A stretch of DNA of 64,000 bases from Oligoflexus sp. (GCA_014378195.1 JACMOC010000013.1:62001-126000); one strand, 5' to 3'. Shown: positions 35,582-44,737, numbered from the stretch's first letter. The notes: a model not told the origin generated them from the letters alone. A program made the numbers and translations.

Positions 35582-36023
35582 TTAAATAATTCCTCCGGAG
35601 CCGTATATCGTTTGCACGTTGGGCTAGGCTATCACAATCACGACCCTACTTGCATCTTCAATCCAGCCTTTAGACAAAGGCTTTTCGTCGTTTTTGAGAG
35701 GCGAGAAGGGCACCCGTCCTTTAGGGACGGGCTGAACCAAACGAGTCATTTGGCTGACGGCAGTATGGAAAGTGGAAGGCTTACAAAAGGAAAATCACGA
35801 AGCGGCGGATAGGGATTGAGGATTGAAAAGGGCATTTTTCTTACCCCATAAATCTACGGCTAACCGTTCGTTTTGGCTAATGCTTTCGTATTAATCGGCA
35901 TCAAGAAATGGTAAAATCTACGGCAGGAAATTTGGCGCTTTTGAAAAATGAAAGGAATTAAGGGATGAGTTGAAGAGGATATTCGCTCCGCTCTTTAGGC
36001 AAGAACAGAGCGATAGAAAGGAC
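35582..36023 (-). promoter_or_regulatory. Structured leader and promoter region of sucCD
   Basis: No gene is supported in this 442-base stretch. Read on - towards sucC it holds three hairpins in a row: CCAAA/TTTGG at 35738-35754, a GC-rich seven-pair CCCGTCC/GGACGGG at 35713-35731, and AGCCTTT/AAAGGCT at about 35664-35681. The last two have loops of four to five bases. The 11-base word AAATCTACGGC occurs twice, at 35850-35860 and 35914-35924 (+ strand). A cis-acting RNA is possible; no known riboswitch class was recognised. Confidence 0.4.
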
Positions 36024-36362
36024 TTAGTCTTCGTGGCGAACCATAGTCTGCGTAAAAGCGCTCTGACCTTGGAGAACAACACCGCCTACAGGAGCCCAGC
36101 CTTTTTTGATGAGGTAGTTTACCTGGTCTTCCAGACCGCGGATCGAATCTTCCGTGAAGAGTTTGTACTCAATCACGCGCGCGCTTGGGTTGGCTGAAGC
36201 AACCGGGAGAGCCGCACGATTGGTCTTCGGTGCCATCGTTGTTTTTTTCGACGTGGCTTTAACAGGCTTTGATTTAACGGGAGTTTTGCTTCGTGCTGCG
36301 ACTTTTGTCTTGCCTTTTGCCGCGGTCTTTTTGACAGCAGTCTTCTTGGACTTCTTTGCCAT
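36024..36362 (-). CDS. DUF1737-like protein with histone H1-like tail
   Basis: The first about 60 of 112 residues are almost only Lys, Ala, Thr, Ser, Pro and Val in KxAxK patterns like bacterial histone H1/HU tails. The remainder (EYKLFTEDSIRGLEDQVNYLIKKGWAPVGGVV) matches the short DUF1737 pattern of a single helix and strands. The tail should bind nucleic acid; the function of DUF1737 is unknown. No operon partner: sucC is 440 bases downstream and icmF is divergent. Confidence 0.65.
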   Translation of the reverse strand: MAKKSKKTAVKKTAAKGKTKVAARSKTPVKSKPVKATSKKTTMAPKTNRAALPVASANPSARVIEYKLFTEDSIRGLEDQVNYLIKKGWAPVGGVVLQGQSAFTQTMVRHED

Positions 36363-36575
36363 TCTGAGCCTCCGAATCGATAAAAATAAAGCGTCTTAGT
36401 ATCATAGCGCTCGAGTTCTTTACGCACTCTACTATGGGAGGCGACAAGGCTCCAGTCTTAAGATCGCGATGTCGCAATCCATAAAGCAGCTGCCAAATCC
36501 GCCTAAGTTATGTTACTAAAAGGCTTCTCACCATGGCTTACGAGCCGTCACCGAATGTAAAGTCAGGAGTTTGGA

Positions 36576-39500
36576 ATGTCGTCTGAACAAGCTCGCTATC
36601 AGGCCAAAAATCATATTCGTCTCGTTACGGCCGCGTCGCTCTTTGACGGGCATGATGCGACGATCAACGTCATGCGTCGTATTCTGCAGGCTTCGGGAGC
36701 GGAGGTGATTCACCTCGGACACAATCGCTCGGCGGCTGATATAGTGAACTGCGCTATACAGGAAGACGTTCAAGGCATTGCGATCACCTCATATCAAGGT
36801 GGTCACATCGAATTTTTTAAATATATCTACGATCTCTTAAAAGAAGCCGGCTCCAATATCAAACTCTTTGGCGGCGGTGGCGGAACGATCCTCCCCTCGG
36901 AGATCGCAGAGCTGCACGCCTATGGCATCGTGCGCATTTATTCGCCCGACGACGGTCGCGCTCTCGGGCTGCAAGGCATGATCAACCATCTCCTGAGCAA
37001 TTGCGATTTCTGCACCCAAGCGCCCCCGGTCGACGATTTGCTGGCCAACCTTAAAAACAGAGAATCGAAAACGATCGCTCGTTTGATTTCGGTCGCCGAA
37101 AATTTCCCCGACTTTCGGGAGACCTTGCATCAAAGTGTGCAAAATTTAAGCACAAAGGCTGTGCCGGTGCTCGGCATTACTGGAACAGGCGGCGCGGGTA
37201 AATCATCTCTCGTTGACGAACTTGTACGGCGCTTTTTAAGGGCGAACGACACCGAACGTGTCGCGATTATTTCCGTCGACCCTTCAAAAAGGAAGTCGGG
37301 TGGCGCGCTTTTGGGTGATAGAATTCGCATGAATTCCATTCATCATCCTCGCGTTTATATGCGTTCACTCGCTACACGGCAGTCAAACCTTGCCCTGAGC
37401 AAATACGTTCAGGATTCGATCGATATTTGCAAAGCTGCCGGCTTTGATCTCATCATCGTCGAGACCTCCGGCATTGGCCAGTCGGATACGGAAATCGTCG
37501 AGCATAGTGATGCCTCTCTGTACGTTATGACCTCAGAATATGGCGCCGCGACTCAGCTTGAGAAGATTGATATGCTTGATTTCGCGGACATAATCGCGAT
37601 CAACAAGTTCGACAAACGCGGCTCGCTAGATGCCCTTCGGGACGTGAGAAAACAGTATCGACGAAACCACATGATATGGGACGGTTCCGACGACGATCTC
37701 CCCGTATTGGGCACGATAGCCGCGCAGTTCAATGATTCAGGCATGAATCGGCTCTATAACAGCGTCGTCGACAAAATCAACACCAAAACCAAGTCGACGT
37801 TCGCCCCACTGCCAATCGAAGTTGAGAAAAAGATCGCAACTTTGATTTCACCGGAACGGGTGCGGTACCTGGCAGAAATTTCCGAGTCCCACGAAGCGTA
37901 TAAGGCTTTTGTTCTCAAACAGACGGGAATAGCCCGCCAGCTCTATCAATTGCGCGGGACTATAGAGACCCTTCGGAAAGGTGATAAAAGCGCAGCAGCG
38001 CCCATTTTCGGCGTTCCTGCCGAACCTTCCGATGATGAGACGATTCAAAATCTCATAAAGCTCAGCGAAGACCTCGCGCGGCAGCTCGATCACGAGTGTT
38101 TTCGTCTGCTCTCCACCTGGGACGAAACCAAGGCGCGTTACAAAGAGCCGACCTACAAATATAAGGTCCGCGATAAAATCATCGAACAGCCACTTTTTTC
38201 CAAATCACTCGCCGGGCTCGATATCCCAAAGGTCTCGCTCCCGCGCTATCGCGATTGGGGCGATATACTCGAATGGTTGCTTACGGAAGGTCTGCCGGGC
38301 GAATTCCCCTACGCTGCCGGCGTTTTTCCCCTGAAGCGTGAGGGCGAAGATCCCGCGCGTATGTTTGCGGGCGAAGGCGGGCCGGAACGTACCAACAAGC
38401 GATTCCACTATGTTTCTGCAGGAATGCCTGCCAAACGACTTTCCACTGCTTTTGATTCCGTGACGCTTTATGGCGAAGATCCGGCGAAGCGTCCTGATAT
38501 CTATGGTAAGATCGGCAACTCCGGTGTGAGCATCGCGACTCTCGATGATGCGAAGAAACTTTACTCGGGCTTTAATCTCGCTTTGCCGATGACGTCGGTA
38601 TCGATGACGATCAACGGACCGGCTCCGATGCTCTTGGCGTTTTTCATGAATGCCGCCATTGATCAGCAGTGCGAAATTTACATCAAAGCCAACGGCCTCG
38701 TGGATGAAGTCGAAAAGAAAATAGAAAAAATCTATAAAAACCTTGGGATAGCTCGGCCCCGCTACCAGGGTGCATTGCCGGAAAGCAATGATGGCCTCGG
38801 TTTGATGCTGCTTGGTGTTACGGGTGATGAGGTGCTGCCGGCTGACGTTTACGAGACGATCAAAACCAAAACCCTGAGCTCCGTTCGTGGGACTGTCCAG
38901 GCCGATATCCTGAAAGAGGATCAGGCGCAAAACACCTGTATCTTCTCGACGGAATTCGCTCTTCGCATGATGGGCGACATCCAGCAGTATTTTATCGAAA
39001 AAGACGTGCGGAATTTCTACTCCGTCTCGATCTCGGGATACCATATCGCGGAAGCGGGGGCGAATCCGATCACCCAGCTCGCCTTTACCCTCTCCAATGG
39101 GTTTACGTTCGTTGAGTATTATCTGTCGCGCGGAATGAACATCAACGACTTTGCGCCCAACCTCTCGTTCTTTTTCTCCAACGGAACCGATGCCGAATAC
39201 TCCGTAATCGGTCGCGTGGCCCGTAGAATCTGGGCAAAGGCAATCAAGCACCGTTATGCCGGCAATGATCGCTCGCAAAAACTGAAGTATCACATCCAGA
39301 CCTCAGGGCGGAGCCTTCACGCTCAGGAGATTTCGTTCAACGACATCCGTACGACTCTGCAGGCCCTTTATGCGCTCTATGATAATTGTAACTCGCTGCA
39401 TACCAATGCTTATGACGAAGCGATCACGACGCCGACCGAGGAATCGGTGCGGCGGGCGATGGCGATTCAGTTGATCATCAATAAAGAGCTGGGCCTCGCC

Positions 39501-39986
39501 AAAAATGAGAATCCCCTCCAGGGATCCTTTGTCATCGAGGATCTCACGGACCTCGTTGAGGAGGCCGTCATGCAGGAGTTTCGGAACATTTCCGAAAGAG
39601 GAGGCGTATTAGGGGCAATGGAGCGTATGTATCAACGCTCGAAGATCCAGGACGAATCCCTTTACTATGAGACCTTGAAACACACGGGTGAGCTCCCTAT
39701 CATCGGCGTGAATACCTTCCTCGGCAAAGACGGATCCCCGACCATCGTTCCTACAGAGGTGATAAGGGCTATGCCGGAGGAGAAGGAGTACGCGGTCCAA
39801 TCGTGCCTCGATTTCCAAAAACGAAACGCTTCACGTTCGGCTACAGCCATAGCCCGTTTGGAGGAGGTCGCGCTTTCCGGGGGGAATGTCTTTGATGCGC
39901 TTATCAATGTCGCGAAGGTCTGTTCGCTCGGACAGATTTCTAAGGCGCTTTATGAGGTCGGCGGTCAATACAGAAGAAATATGTGA
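36576..39986 (+). CDS. icmF: Fused isobutyryl-CoA mutase IcmF
   Basis: Adenosylcobalamin enzyme that interconverts isobutyryl-CoA and n-butyryl-CoA and carries its own G-protein chaperone. The 1136-residue order is diagnostic: N-terminal B12-binding domain ([12 protein letters not shown] with the ligand His, then [12 protein letters not shown]), MeaB-type GTPase ([14 protein letters not shown] at about residue 200, NKFD), then the mutase TIM barrel with [26 protein letters not shown] 36576 begins with weak AGGAG upstream. Two hairpins follow the stop. The methylmalonyl-CoA mutase alternative is less likely, as that enzyme is not fused to MeaB in this order. Confidence 0.93.
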   Translation: MSSEQARYQAKNHIRLVTAASLFDGHDATINVMRRILQASGAEVIHLGHNRSAADIVNCAIQEDVQGIAITSYQGGHIEFFKYIYDLLKEAGSNIKLFGGGGGTILPSEIAELHAYGIVRIYSPDDGRALGLQGMINHLLSNCDFCTQAPPVDDLLANLKNRESKTIARLISVAENFPDFRETLHQSVQNLSTKAVPVLGITGTGGAGKSSLVDELVRRFLRANDTERVAIISVDPSKRKSGGALLGDRIRMNSIHHPRVYMRSLATRQSNLALSKYVQDSIDICKAAGFDLIIVETSGIGQSDTEIVEHSDASLYVMTSEYGAATQLEKIDMLDFADIIAINKFDKRGSLDALRDVRKQYRRNHMIWDGSDDDLPVLGTIAAQFNDSGMNRLYNSVVDKINTKTKSTFAPLPIEVEKKIATLISPERVRYLAEISESHEAYKAFVLKQTGIARQLYQLRGTIETLRKGDKSAAAPIFGVPAEPSDDETIQNLIKLSEDLARQLDHECFRLLSTWDETKARYKEPTYKYKVRDKIIEQPLFSKSLAGLDIPKVSLPRYRDWGDILEWLLTEGLPGEFPYAAGVFPLKREGEDPARMFAGEGGPERTNKRFHYVSAGMPAKRLSTAFDSVTLYGEDPAKRPDIYGKIGNSGVSIATLDDAKKLYSGFNLALPMTSVSMTINGPAPMLLAFFMNAAIDQQCEIYIKANGLVDEVEKKIEKIYKNLGIARPRYQGALPESNDGLGLMLLGVTGDEVLPADVYETIKTKTLSSVRGTVQADILKEDQAQNTCIFSTEFALRMMGDIQQYFIEKDVRNFYSVSISGYHIAEAGANPITQLAFTLSNGFTFVEYYLSRGMNINDFAPNLSFFFSNGTDAEYSVIGRVARRIWAKAIKHRYAGNDRSQKLKYHIQTSGRSLHAQEISFNDIRTTLQALYALYDNCNSLHTNAYDEAITTPTEESVRRAMAIQLIINKELGLAKNENPLQGSFVIEDLTDLVEEAVMQEFRNISERGGVLGAMERMYQRSKIQDESLYYETLKHTGELPIIGVNTFLGKDGSPTIVPTEVIRAMPEEKEYAVQSCLDFQKRNASRSATAIARLEEVALSGGNVFDALINVAKVCSLGQISKALYEVGGQYRRNM

Positions 39987-40000
39987 TTTGGTGCTTTTTA

Positions 40001-40027
40001 CAAAAAAGAGGTTTTTCCTAAACCTCT
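40001..40027 (-). terminator. Antisense-facing terminator after icmF
   Basis: AGAGGTTT/AAACCTCT with a five-base loop. Only on - is it followed by a T run (TTTTTTG). No - strand gene ends here, so it would stop transcription running leftwards into icmF. Confidence 0.55.
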
Positions 40028-40040
40028 GAAGTTTATTCGG

Positions 40041-40077
40041 TGGCCTTTGTACATAATGTACAGAGGCCATTTTCCTT
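40041..40077 (+). terminator. Terminator of icmF
   Basis: TGGCCT/AGGCCA flanks an inner TGTAC/GTACA stem with one mismatch; the tail is TTTTCCTTTT. It begins 55 bases after the icmF stop. Confidence 0.7.
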
Positions 40078-40088
40078 TTCTACCCAAC

Positions 40089-40111
40089 TTGAAGCTTGTC
40101 TGGCGCTTCAA
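40089..40111. promoter_or_regulatory. Palindrome upstream of parA
   Basis: TTGAAGC and GCTTCAA, seven bases each, with nine bases between, about 93 bases before the parA start. It may be an operator or partition site, but it is not the usual parS sequence. No copy was seen elsewhere nearby. Confidence 0.3.
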
Positions 40112-40203
40112 AACTCGGTACCGTCACTCAAAGCACAACTTCAATTCAAAATAGCATATTTCCCTGCATCCTACGCGATGCCGATCCACTATGGGAGGTT
40201 TCT

Positions 40204-41106
40204 ATGGCAAAAGCTCAGATTATCACCTTTGCGAACATCAAAGGTGGTGTGGGAAAAACTACGGCCGTTACGAATATCGCATATCTCCTGGGCGTAAGTC
40301 TTAACAAACGGGTCCTCGTCATCGATTCAGACGATCAAGGGAACGCGACCAAGGCCCTGGGTGTGCGGGATTTGTTTGATCGCCAACGCGAAACGCTTTG
40401 GAGCGGATTGTCGCGAAAGGTAAGCTATCAAGAGGTCATCGTCGAAAGCCCTTACAAAAACATATGGGTGATTCCTTCGACCAAAGAGCTCAAATCCGCT
40501 CAAAACGAGTTCGGGCGCTCGGCTCGTGGTCTCAAGCTGTTCAAGCACCTCCTCAAAGGCGTTGAGAAGGACTTCGACTATGTTCTCATCGATACCAAGC
40601 CTCAGATCAGCATTCTCCTCCAGGCGGCGCTAGCAGCATCCGACTGGTATCTGATTCCTAGTTTTCCTGAACCAGACAGCTACGATGGGTTTTTGGATCT
40701 CGTTGCCGAATGTGAAGAGATCCACGAAGAAGAAAATCCGAAATTGCACCTCTTGGGCGTCATGATCAGCTCGGTGAAGAAGATCCCGGCTCATGAGCAA
40801 TATCTCAAATTCATCGGGAAGCATTTGAAAGCTTCGCACGTGAATCTTTTGAAACCCTATATCCGCATCTCAAATGCCGTTGCCACCGGAAGCCTGCACG
40901 CATGTCCGGCTGTATCGATCTCAAGTGGTCGTACGGTAAAAGATGATTACCTTAAGCTCACGAAGGCCATCGTTAAGCTGGTCGCCGCGAAGAAGGCCCC
41001 TCTTCGCCCTAATCTCGGCAAACTCGGCGTTCTAAGAGAAAGACACGAAGATGAGAGCAACTGGCAGCAAGATGGTTCGGGCGACGAAGCAGTTGATTTA
41101 CTTTAA
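40204..41106 (+). CDS. parA: ParA-family partition ATPase
   Basis: A 300-residue ATPase with the deviant Walker A KGGVGKTT at about residue 14, DSDDQGNATKALG and Walker B VLIDTKPQ. The start ATG 40204 has GGGAGG upstream; the frame opens earlier, at 40096. The protein is paired with parB 15 bases downstream. Flanking genes are not the usual oriC neighbours (mnmG, rsmG, dnaA), so this is a second or plasmid-like system rather than the main chromosomal locus. The symbol is by family only. Confidence 0.85.
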   Translation: MAKAQIITFANIKGGVGKTTAVTNIAYLLGVSLNKRVLVIDSDDQGNATKALGVRDLFDRQRETLWSGLSRKVSYQEVIVESPYKNIWVIPSTKELKSAQNEFGRSARGLKLFKHLLKGVEKDFDYVLIDTKPQISILLQAALAASDWYLIPSFPEPDSYDGFLDLVAECEEIHEEENPKLHLLGVMISSVKKIPAHEQYLKFIGKHLKASHVNLLKPYIRISNAVATGSLHACPAVSISSGRTVKDDYLKLTKAIVKLVAAKKAPLRPNLGKLGVLRERHEDESNWQQDGSGDEAVDLL

Positions 41107-41121
41107 TCTGGAGACGACGCG

Positions 41122-42264
41122 ATGGCCTCGATGAAAGAAACAGCACGTAAGAACCTCGAGAAAATGGTAAAGGGCGCAGCGCGTGAAGTCGTTACGTCTC
41201 GTCCATCTGTACCGTCTCGAGCCAATTCACCTTCGCAAACATCAGGTGCTACTTCTACTTCTAAAGCACCTGCTTCCACGCCCCCCATAAGCGTTGAAAG
41301 CAAGCAGACGCAAATTGATGATAAAAGAATCGGCGCAACGGTTGCCGCGCCTGATGCAGAGGATACAAAGTCCAATACAGGAATCAGCAAGTCCGCTCTC
41401 ACGCAGCTGCGTTCCCTTATGGAAAAAAACGGTCGTACGATCCAGAAAGTGCCTTTAGAGAGCATCCATCTCCATGAAAACATTCGCGAAAACTATGATG
41501 AAGTGGCTTTAAAACACCTAGCTGATTCCCTGGAAAAAGATGGCCTCATCCAATTTCCGACCCTCGCCCTGAAAGATCAAGACATCGACGGTAATGCCGC
41601 CTTTATTTGCAAGAACGGCCACCGTCGTGTCCTTGCTGCCAAGTCCTTAGGCTGGAAAACTATTGAATGTGTGATTCTGCCTTTTGCCTCTGCGAAGGAC
41701 GAGCTTTACCATACGATCGCAGCGAACCTGCGCGAAGATGTGTTTTACCTGGATCTTGCTTCAGCCTATCAGCAGGCGGCCCGACTCGGGGAATCCGATC
41801 AGGCGATCGCGGAGCGATCCGGCGTGAATCCCCGTACCGTGGGATGGTATCGACGTCTGACACGCATGTCGCCTGAATGCCAAACACTTTGCCGTCAGCA
41901 CTCAGACATTTTTAATGCAACGTGGGCTATAAAGTTGGCAAGGCTCGGGGAACTGCCAGCCCCGGCCCTGCTGCTGAAGCAAATGCAGTCGCAACTTGCG
42001 CGGCAACAGGCTTTTCAACAGGCCTCTCAGACCGAAAGACCTGAGAGAATCGTTGATAAGATTGCTATGAAGTCGAGTCGCGACCAACTCAAAGACATTT
42101 TTTTGGCTTCAAACGACGAATCGAAATTTGCGTGGAACCTTGTCGACCAACTCTGTCAGGCCGGTTATGTGACACCAAAGGTTGTCGATCGCCTGCGTAA
42201 GAACTTTACAGCGACTCAAAAAGCAGGCTCTGCGTCCCGTGGGAACGTCAAGTCCGCTGTGTGA
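41122..42264 (+). CDS. parB: ParB/Spo0J-like partition protein
   Basis: The 380-residue protein opens with about 110 residues of Ser/Ala/Thr-rich linker. The ParB N-domain (about 112-200) contains IRENYDEVALKHLADSLEKDGLIQFP and the GHRR motif in place of GERR. A helix-turn-helix (QAIAERSGVNPRTVGWYRR) follows at about 230-250. The C-terminal about 100 residues are helical, not the usual Spo0J dimer domain. An intrinsic terminator follows. Role in segregation is inferred from family and pairing. Confidence 0.85.
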   Translation: MASMKETARKNLEKMVKGAAREVVTSRPSVPSRANSPSQTSGATSTSKAPASTPPISVESKQTQIDDKRIGATVAAPDAEDTKSNTGISKSALTQLRSLMEKNGRTIQKVPLESIHLHENIRENYDEVALKHLADSLEKDGLIQFPTLALKDQDIDGNAAFICKNGHRRVLAAKSLGWKTIECVILPFASAKDELYHTIAANLREDVFYLDLASAYQQAARLGESDQAIAERSGVNPRTVGWYRRLTRMSPECQTLCRQHSDIFNATWAIKLARLGELPAPALLLKQMQSQLARQQAFQQASQTERPERIVDKIAMKSSRDQLKDIFLASNDESKFAWNLVDQLCQAGYVTPKVVDRLRKNFTATQKAGSASRGNVKSAV

Positions 42265-42289
42265 TGTTATACTCTTTCCTCCTGTGGAG

Positions 42290-42323
42290 ACAGCTCGCCG
42301 AAATTTCGGTGGGCTGTTTTTTT
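42290..42323 (+). terminator. Terminator after parB
   Basis: ACAGCTC and GGGCTGT pair around an inner GCCGAAA/TTTCGGT stem, followed by eight T. Confidence 0.88.
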
Positions 42324-42885
42324 AGGACGACGGCATGCTTGTAAGGGCTAGAACTCCACAGATCACAAACAGCACGGCCGCGATTCTATGCATCCACGTC
42401 ATCGAAATCCTCGCTGCGACTTTCTCACCAAAAAATACGGCTAACCCATCGGTCAGCATCATCCCCACAGTCGTTCCTACGGTCACGAGAACAACACTCT
42501 GGAAACGGGCCGCCAACGCAACCGTGGCCAACTGGGTCTTGTCGCCCATTTCAGCGAGGAAAAAGACCACAACTGTCGTTAGGAAGGCTCCAAATTTATA
42601 GGTCTTCACATCGTCATCAATTTTGTCAGGGACGAGTATCCAGATCGCGAAAGCAAAGAAGGTCACAGCGAGGCCGATTTTGAGGTACTGAGGCGGAAGA
42701 TGGGCTGAAATCCATTGGCCGGCGGTTGCGGCGAGCAGGTGATTCGCCACAGTCGCAACAAAAATGCCTGCAAGCACAGCCCAGGGTTTTTTAAAACGGG
42801 TCGCGAGGACAAAGGCGAGAAGTTGCGTTTTGTCGCCCATCTCACCGAGGGCAACAATCAAAAACGAATTAAAAATGGCTTCCAT
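42322..42885 (-). CDS. mneA: UPF0016/TMEM165-Gdt1 family manganese exporter candidate
   Basis: A 187-residue protein with six membrane helices in two repeats. Each repeat carries the EMGDKT family motif (LGEMGDKTQLLA and LAEMGDKTQLAT). Bacterial members of the family (MneA) export Mn2+. Placed behind a yybP-ykoY manganese riboswitch, the function as Mn exporter is well supported. The start ATG 42885 has GGTGAG eight bases before, and that site lies in a hairpin. Confidence 0.88.
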   Translation of the reverse strand: MEAIFNSFLIVALGEMGDKTQLLAFVLATRFKKPWAVLAGIFVATVANHLLAATAGQWISAHLPPQYLKIGLAVTFFAFAIWILVPDKIDDDVKTYKFGAFLTTVVVFFLAEMGDKTQLATVALAARFQSVVLVTVGTTVGMMLTDGLAVFFGEKVAARISMTWMHRIAAVLFVICGVLALTSMPSS

Positions 42886-42897
42886 GGAAAAGTCTCA

Positions 42898-42970
42898 CCT
42901 CACAAAAGGGCCGTGAGGGTTCGCATGAAGAGCATACGTCCGACACGGCACATAATAGTACCGGTGTCGG
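42898..42970 (-). promoter_or_regulatory. Expression platform: competing and SD-sequestering hairpins
   Basis: Two hairpins downstream of the riboswitch core. First, CCGACAC (42964-42970) can pair with GTGTCGG (42940-42946); this reuses the 3-prime strand of riboswitch helix P1 and so competes with it. Second, CCTCAC (42913-42918) pairs with GTGAGG (42898-42903), hiding part of the GAGGTGAG ribosome site of mneA. This suggests translational control, with Mn2+ favouring P1 and an open site. Confidence 0.6.
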
Positions 42971-43067
42971 TCTCGTCTACAAGTCCAAGGCGGACTTGTT
43001 ATTGAGCCGGGGATATTCCCAGTGTGTCGACTCAATATACAGCTAAGCTGAATGACTACTCCCCAAC
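42966..43067 (-). ncRNA. yybP-ykoY manganese riboswitch
   Basis: Read on -, the class hallmarks appear in order: helix P1 strand GTTGG, then GGGGAGTAG (43056-43064), a helix, GTCGACACA, a hairpin with CCCCGGCTCAATAACA, a second hairpin (ACAAGTCC/GGACTTGT), AGACGAGACC, and the P1 return strand CCGAC (42966-42970). The GGGGAGTAG and the AGACC loops form the Mn2+ site in known members. It stands directly ahead of a UPF0016 gene, the usual target. Confidence 0.88.
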
Positions 43068-43223
43068 GAAGCGCTTAAACTAACCCATTTTGAGCGGGGA
43101 GAAAAGATGCAAAAGAAAAATGTTTCTGATATGTCTTTTTCACCTCCCTCTCATATGAGTTGGAGATAATGGCATATAACTGACCTGATTTCAGAAGGAA
43201 ACGGGAGAGAGGAAGCGGAGACG

Positions 43224-44057
43224 ATGCCTGAGTTGCCAGAAGTAGAATGTCTGACGCGAGCCGTGCAAGAGGTCCTTGTGGGCCGAACGATTACCCATGC
43301 GACTTTTCACCGTAAGGACCTGCGGTGGCCTATACCGACTCAAGAGTTTACGAAGCTGCTGGTAGGCAGCCCTGTTCTAAACGTCAGGAGGCGATCCAAA
43401 TACATGTTGGTTGAGACCAAGCATGGGTGCGGGATCTTTCACCTCGGTATGACGGGCAACATACTCCTGAGTCCCAATGAGGAATCAGCCTGGAAACACA
43501 CGCATGCGAGCTTCCGCGTTTTGGATCAAAACCAGGATCCGTTGTTTCTGCACTTTGTGGATCCAAGGCGTTTTGGAAGTATCCTGGCCTGTACTACAAA
43601 TGAATTAGTCTACCACCCACTTCTTGTGAAGCTGGGGCCGGAGCCTTTGGAAATAGAGGATCTAGCAGACCATCTTTGGGAACGGAGTCGCGGCAAGTCG
43701 GTCGCGGTAAAGACCTTTCTTATGGACGCCCATAATGTAGTCGGTGTTGGAAACATCTATGCGAATGAATCTCTATTTCGGGCGGGTGTCCGCCCGACGC
43801 GTCCTGCCTCGAAAGTAAAACGCGTTGAGTGGGCAAAAATAGCCGACCAGGTTCAATCTGTCCTAAAGGAGGCCATTATCGCGGGCGGAACAAGTTTCCG
43901 GGACTACCGCCATGCAGACGGCGGACCTGGATATTTTGAACTCTCGTTGCAAGTCTATGGACGGGCAGGTGAGGAATGTGGACAGTGCGGAAGTTTCGTC
44001 AAACTCAAAAAGCTGGGTGGTCGTGCTACGTATTATTGTCCCGAATGCCAGATCTGA
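43224..44057 (+). CDS. mutM: Formamidopyrimidine-DNA glycosylase
   Basis: Repairs 8-oxoguanine and other oxidised purines, cutting at the abasic site. The 277-residue protein begins MPELPEVE with catalytic Pro1/Glu2, has Lys in RRRSKYMLVE, GVGNIYANESLFRAG, and the C-terminal zinc finger CGQC...CPEC. It is complete and of normal length. It shares its upstream region with the manganese riboswitch gene. Confidence 0.96.
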   Translation: MPELPEVECLTRAVQEVLVGRTITHATFHRKDLRWPIPTQEFTKLLVGSPVLNVRRRSKYMLVETKHGCGIFHLGMTGNILLSPNEESAWKHTHASFRVLDQNQDPLFLHFVDPRRFGSILACTTNELVYHPLLVKLGPEPLEIEDLADHLWERSRGKSVAVKTFLMDAHNVVGVGNIYANESLFRAGVRPTRPASKVKRVEWAKIADQVQSVLKEAIIAGGTSFRDYRHADGGPGYFELSLQVYGRAGEECGQCGSFVKLKKLGGRATYYCPECQI

Positions 44058-44386
44058 TCAGCTATGGGTGATTTTCGTCATTAATTTCTGAAACCCGTTT
44101 TGGATTTGATTTCAGAGGATTGAAAGACTCGCTGCTCCCTGCTGGAAAAAAAATATAGGGAAGTCGAAAAATCCTCACTAAAGATGTTGACATTGTCGGG
44201 CAAACTGCTAATTTGTCGCAGCTAAGGCAAATAGGTAGCGTCAAGACATCGAGAGTCGTGCACGACAGGTTTTGAGTGTTTATTGAATGGCCGTTCATAA
44301 GTAGGTACAGCGCTTCCTGAGATAATGCCGGCAATAGCTTGCAGGACCTAGGAATCGAGGATAATAGCAACCGGAGGAAATCAGCT
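44058..44386 (+). other. Leader region of the Fis-like gene
   Basis: 329 bases between mutM and the Fis-like gene. It contains a strong promoter at 44187-44214 and then an untranslated leader of about 165 bases. No hairpin ending in a T run and no known riboswitch was seen. A short - frame across this stretch has no family features and no ribosome site. Confidence 0.5.
44187..44214 (+). promoter_or_regulatory. Strong sigma-70-type promoter with extended -10
   Basis: TTGACA at 44187-44192, 16 bases, then TAATTT at 44209-44214, preceded by TGC (extended -10). It drives the Fis-like gene. Confidence 0.65.
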
Positions 44387-44668
44387 ATGATGACACCTGA
44401 TAACGTAACCGAAGCAGCCCTTAATTTCGACACATCTTCGGTAGTGTTCCCCGCGGGAACAAAGCTTCGTGAGATCGAGCGTATTGTTATTCTCGAAACT
44501 CTCCGTCAGAAAAACTTCAACCGTACTCACACAGCTCGCGCTTTGGGAATCGGTATCCGTACTCTTCAGCGCAAGCTGAAACGTTACGGCGCTTCTGATT
44601 GGGGCCTAAAAGCCAAAGTCGGCGGTGAAGAAGGTGACGTTAACGAAACACCATCCTTCACAAACTAA
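44387..44668 (+). CDS. Small Fis/HTH_8-type DNA-binding regulator
   Basis: A 93-residue protein. Residues about 26-66 form the Fis-type helix-turn-helix found at the end of NtrC-like activators (LREIERIVILETLRQKNFN, ARALGIGIRTLQRKLKRYG). There is no receiver or AAA+ domain, so it is a free-standing DNA-binding unit. The start ATG 44387 (a second ATG is at 44390) has GGAGG upstream; the frame opens at 44339 without such a site. A promoter and a terminator frame it as a single-gene unit. Possible roles are as a Fis-like architectural factor or a regulator of sigma-54 promoters. Confidence 0.75.
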   Translation: MMTPDNVTEAALNFDTSSVVFPAGTKLREIERIVILETLRQKNFNRTHTARALGIGIRTLQRKLKRYGASDWGLKAKVGGEEGDVNETPSFTN

Positions 44669-44696
44669 GAACCTCTGTTCTTAGCCCGTGCAACGG

Positions 44697-44737
44697 AAAG
44701 AAGAGCGCGACAGAATCTGTCAGCGCTCTTTCTTTTT
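44697..44737 (+). terminator. Terminator of the Fis-like gene
   Basis: A long stem, GAAAGAAGAGCGC with GCGCTCTTTC plus an inner GACAG/CTGTC, followed by TTTCTTTTT. Confidence 0.9.

Larger units (their letters stand above)
42886..43223. other. Divergent regulatory region between mneA and mutM
   Basis: 338 bases without a gene. The - strand carries the manganese riboswitch (42966-43067) and its expression platform (42894-42965). The + strand part from 43068 to 43223 is the mutM leader, where no clear promoter was picked. The mutM ribosome site GGAG is at about 43217. Confidence 0.7.

Noticed and set aside
38205-39293. 362-codon - strand frame opposite icmF
   Set aside because: Antisense shadow caused by codon bias in icmF; it is Arg/His/Phe-rich without domains.
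40078-40203. Classical parS site near parAB
   Set aside because: No sequence like TGTTNCACGTGNAACA was seen; only an unrelated palindrome is present.
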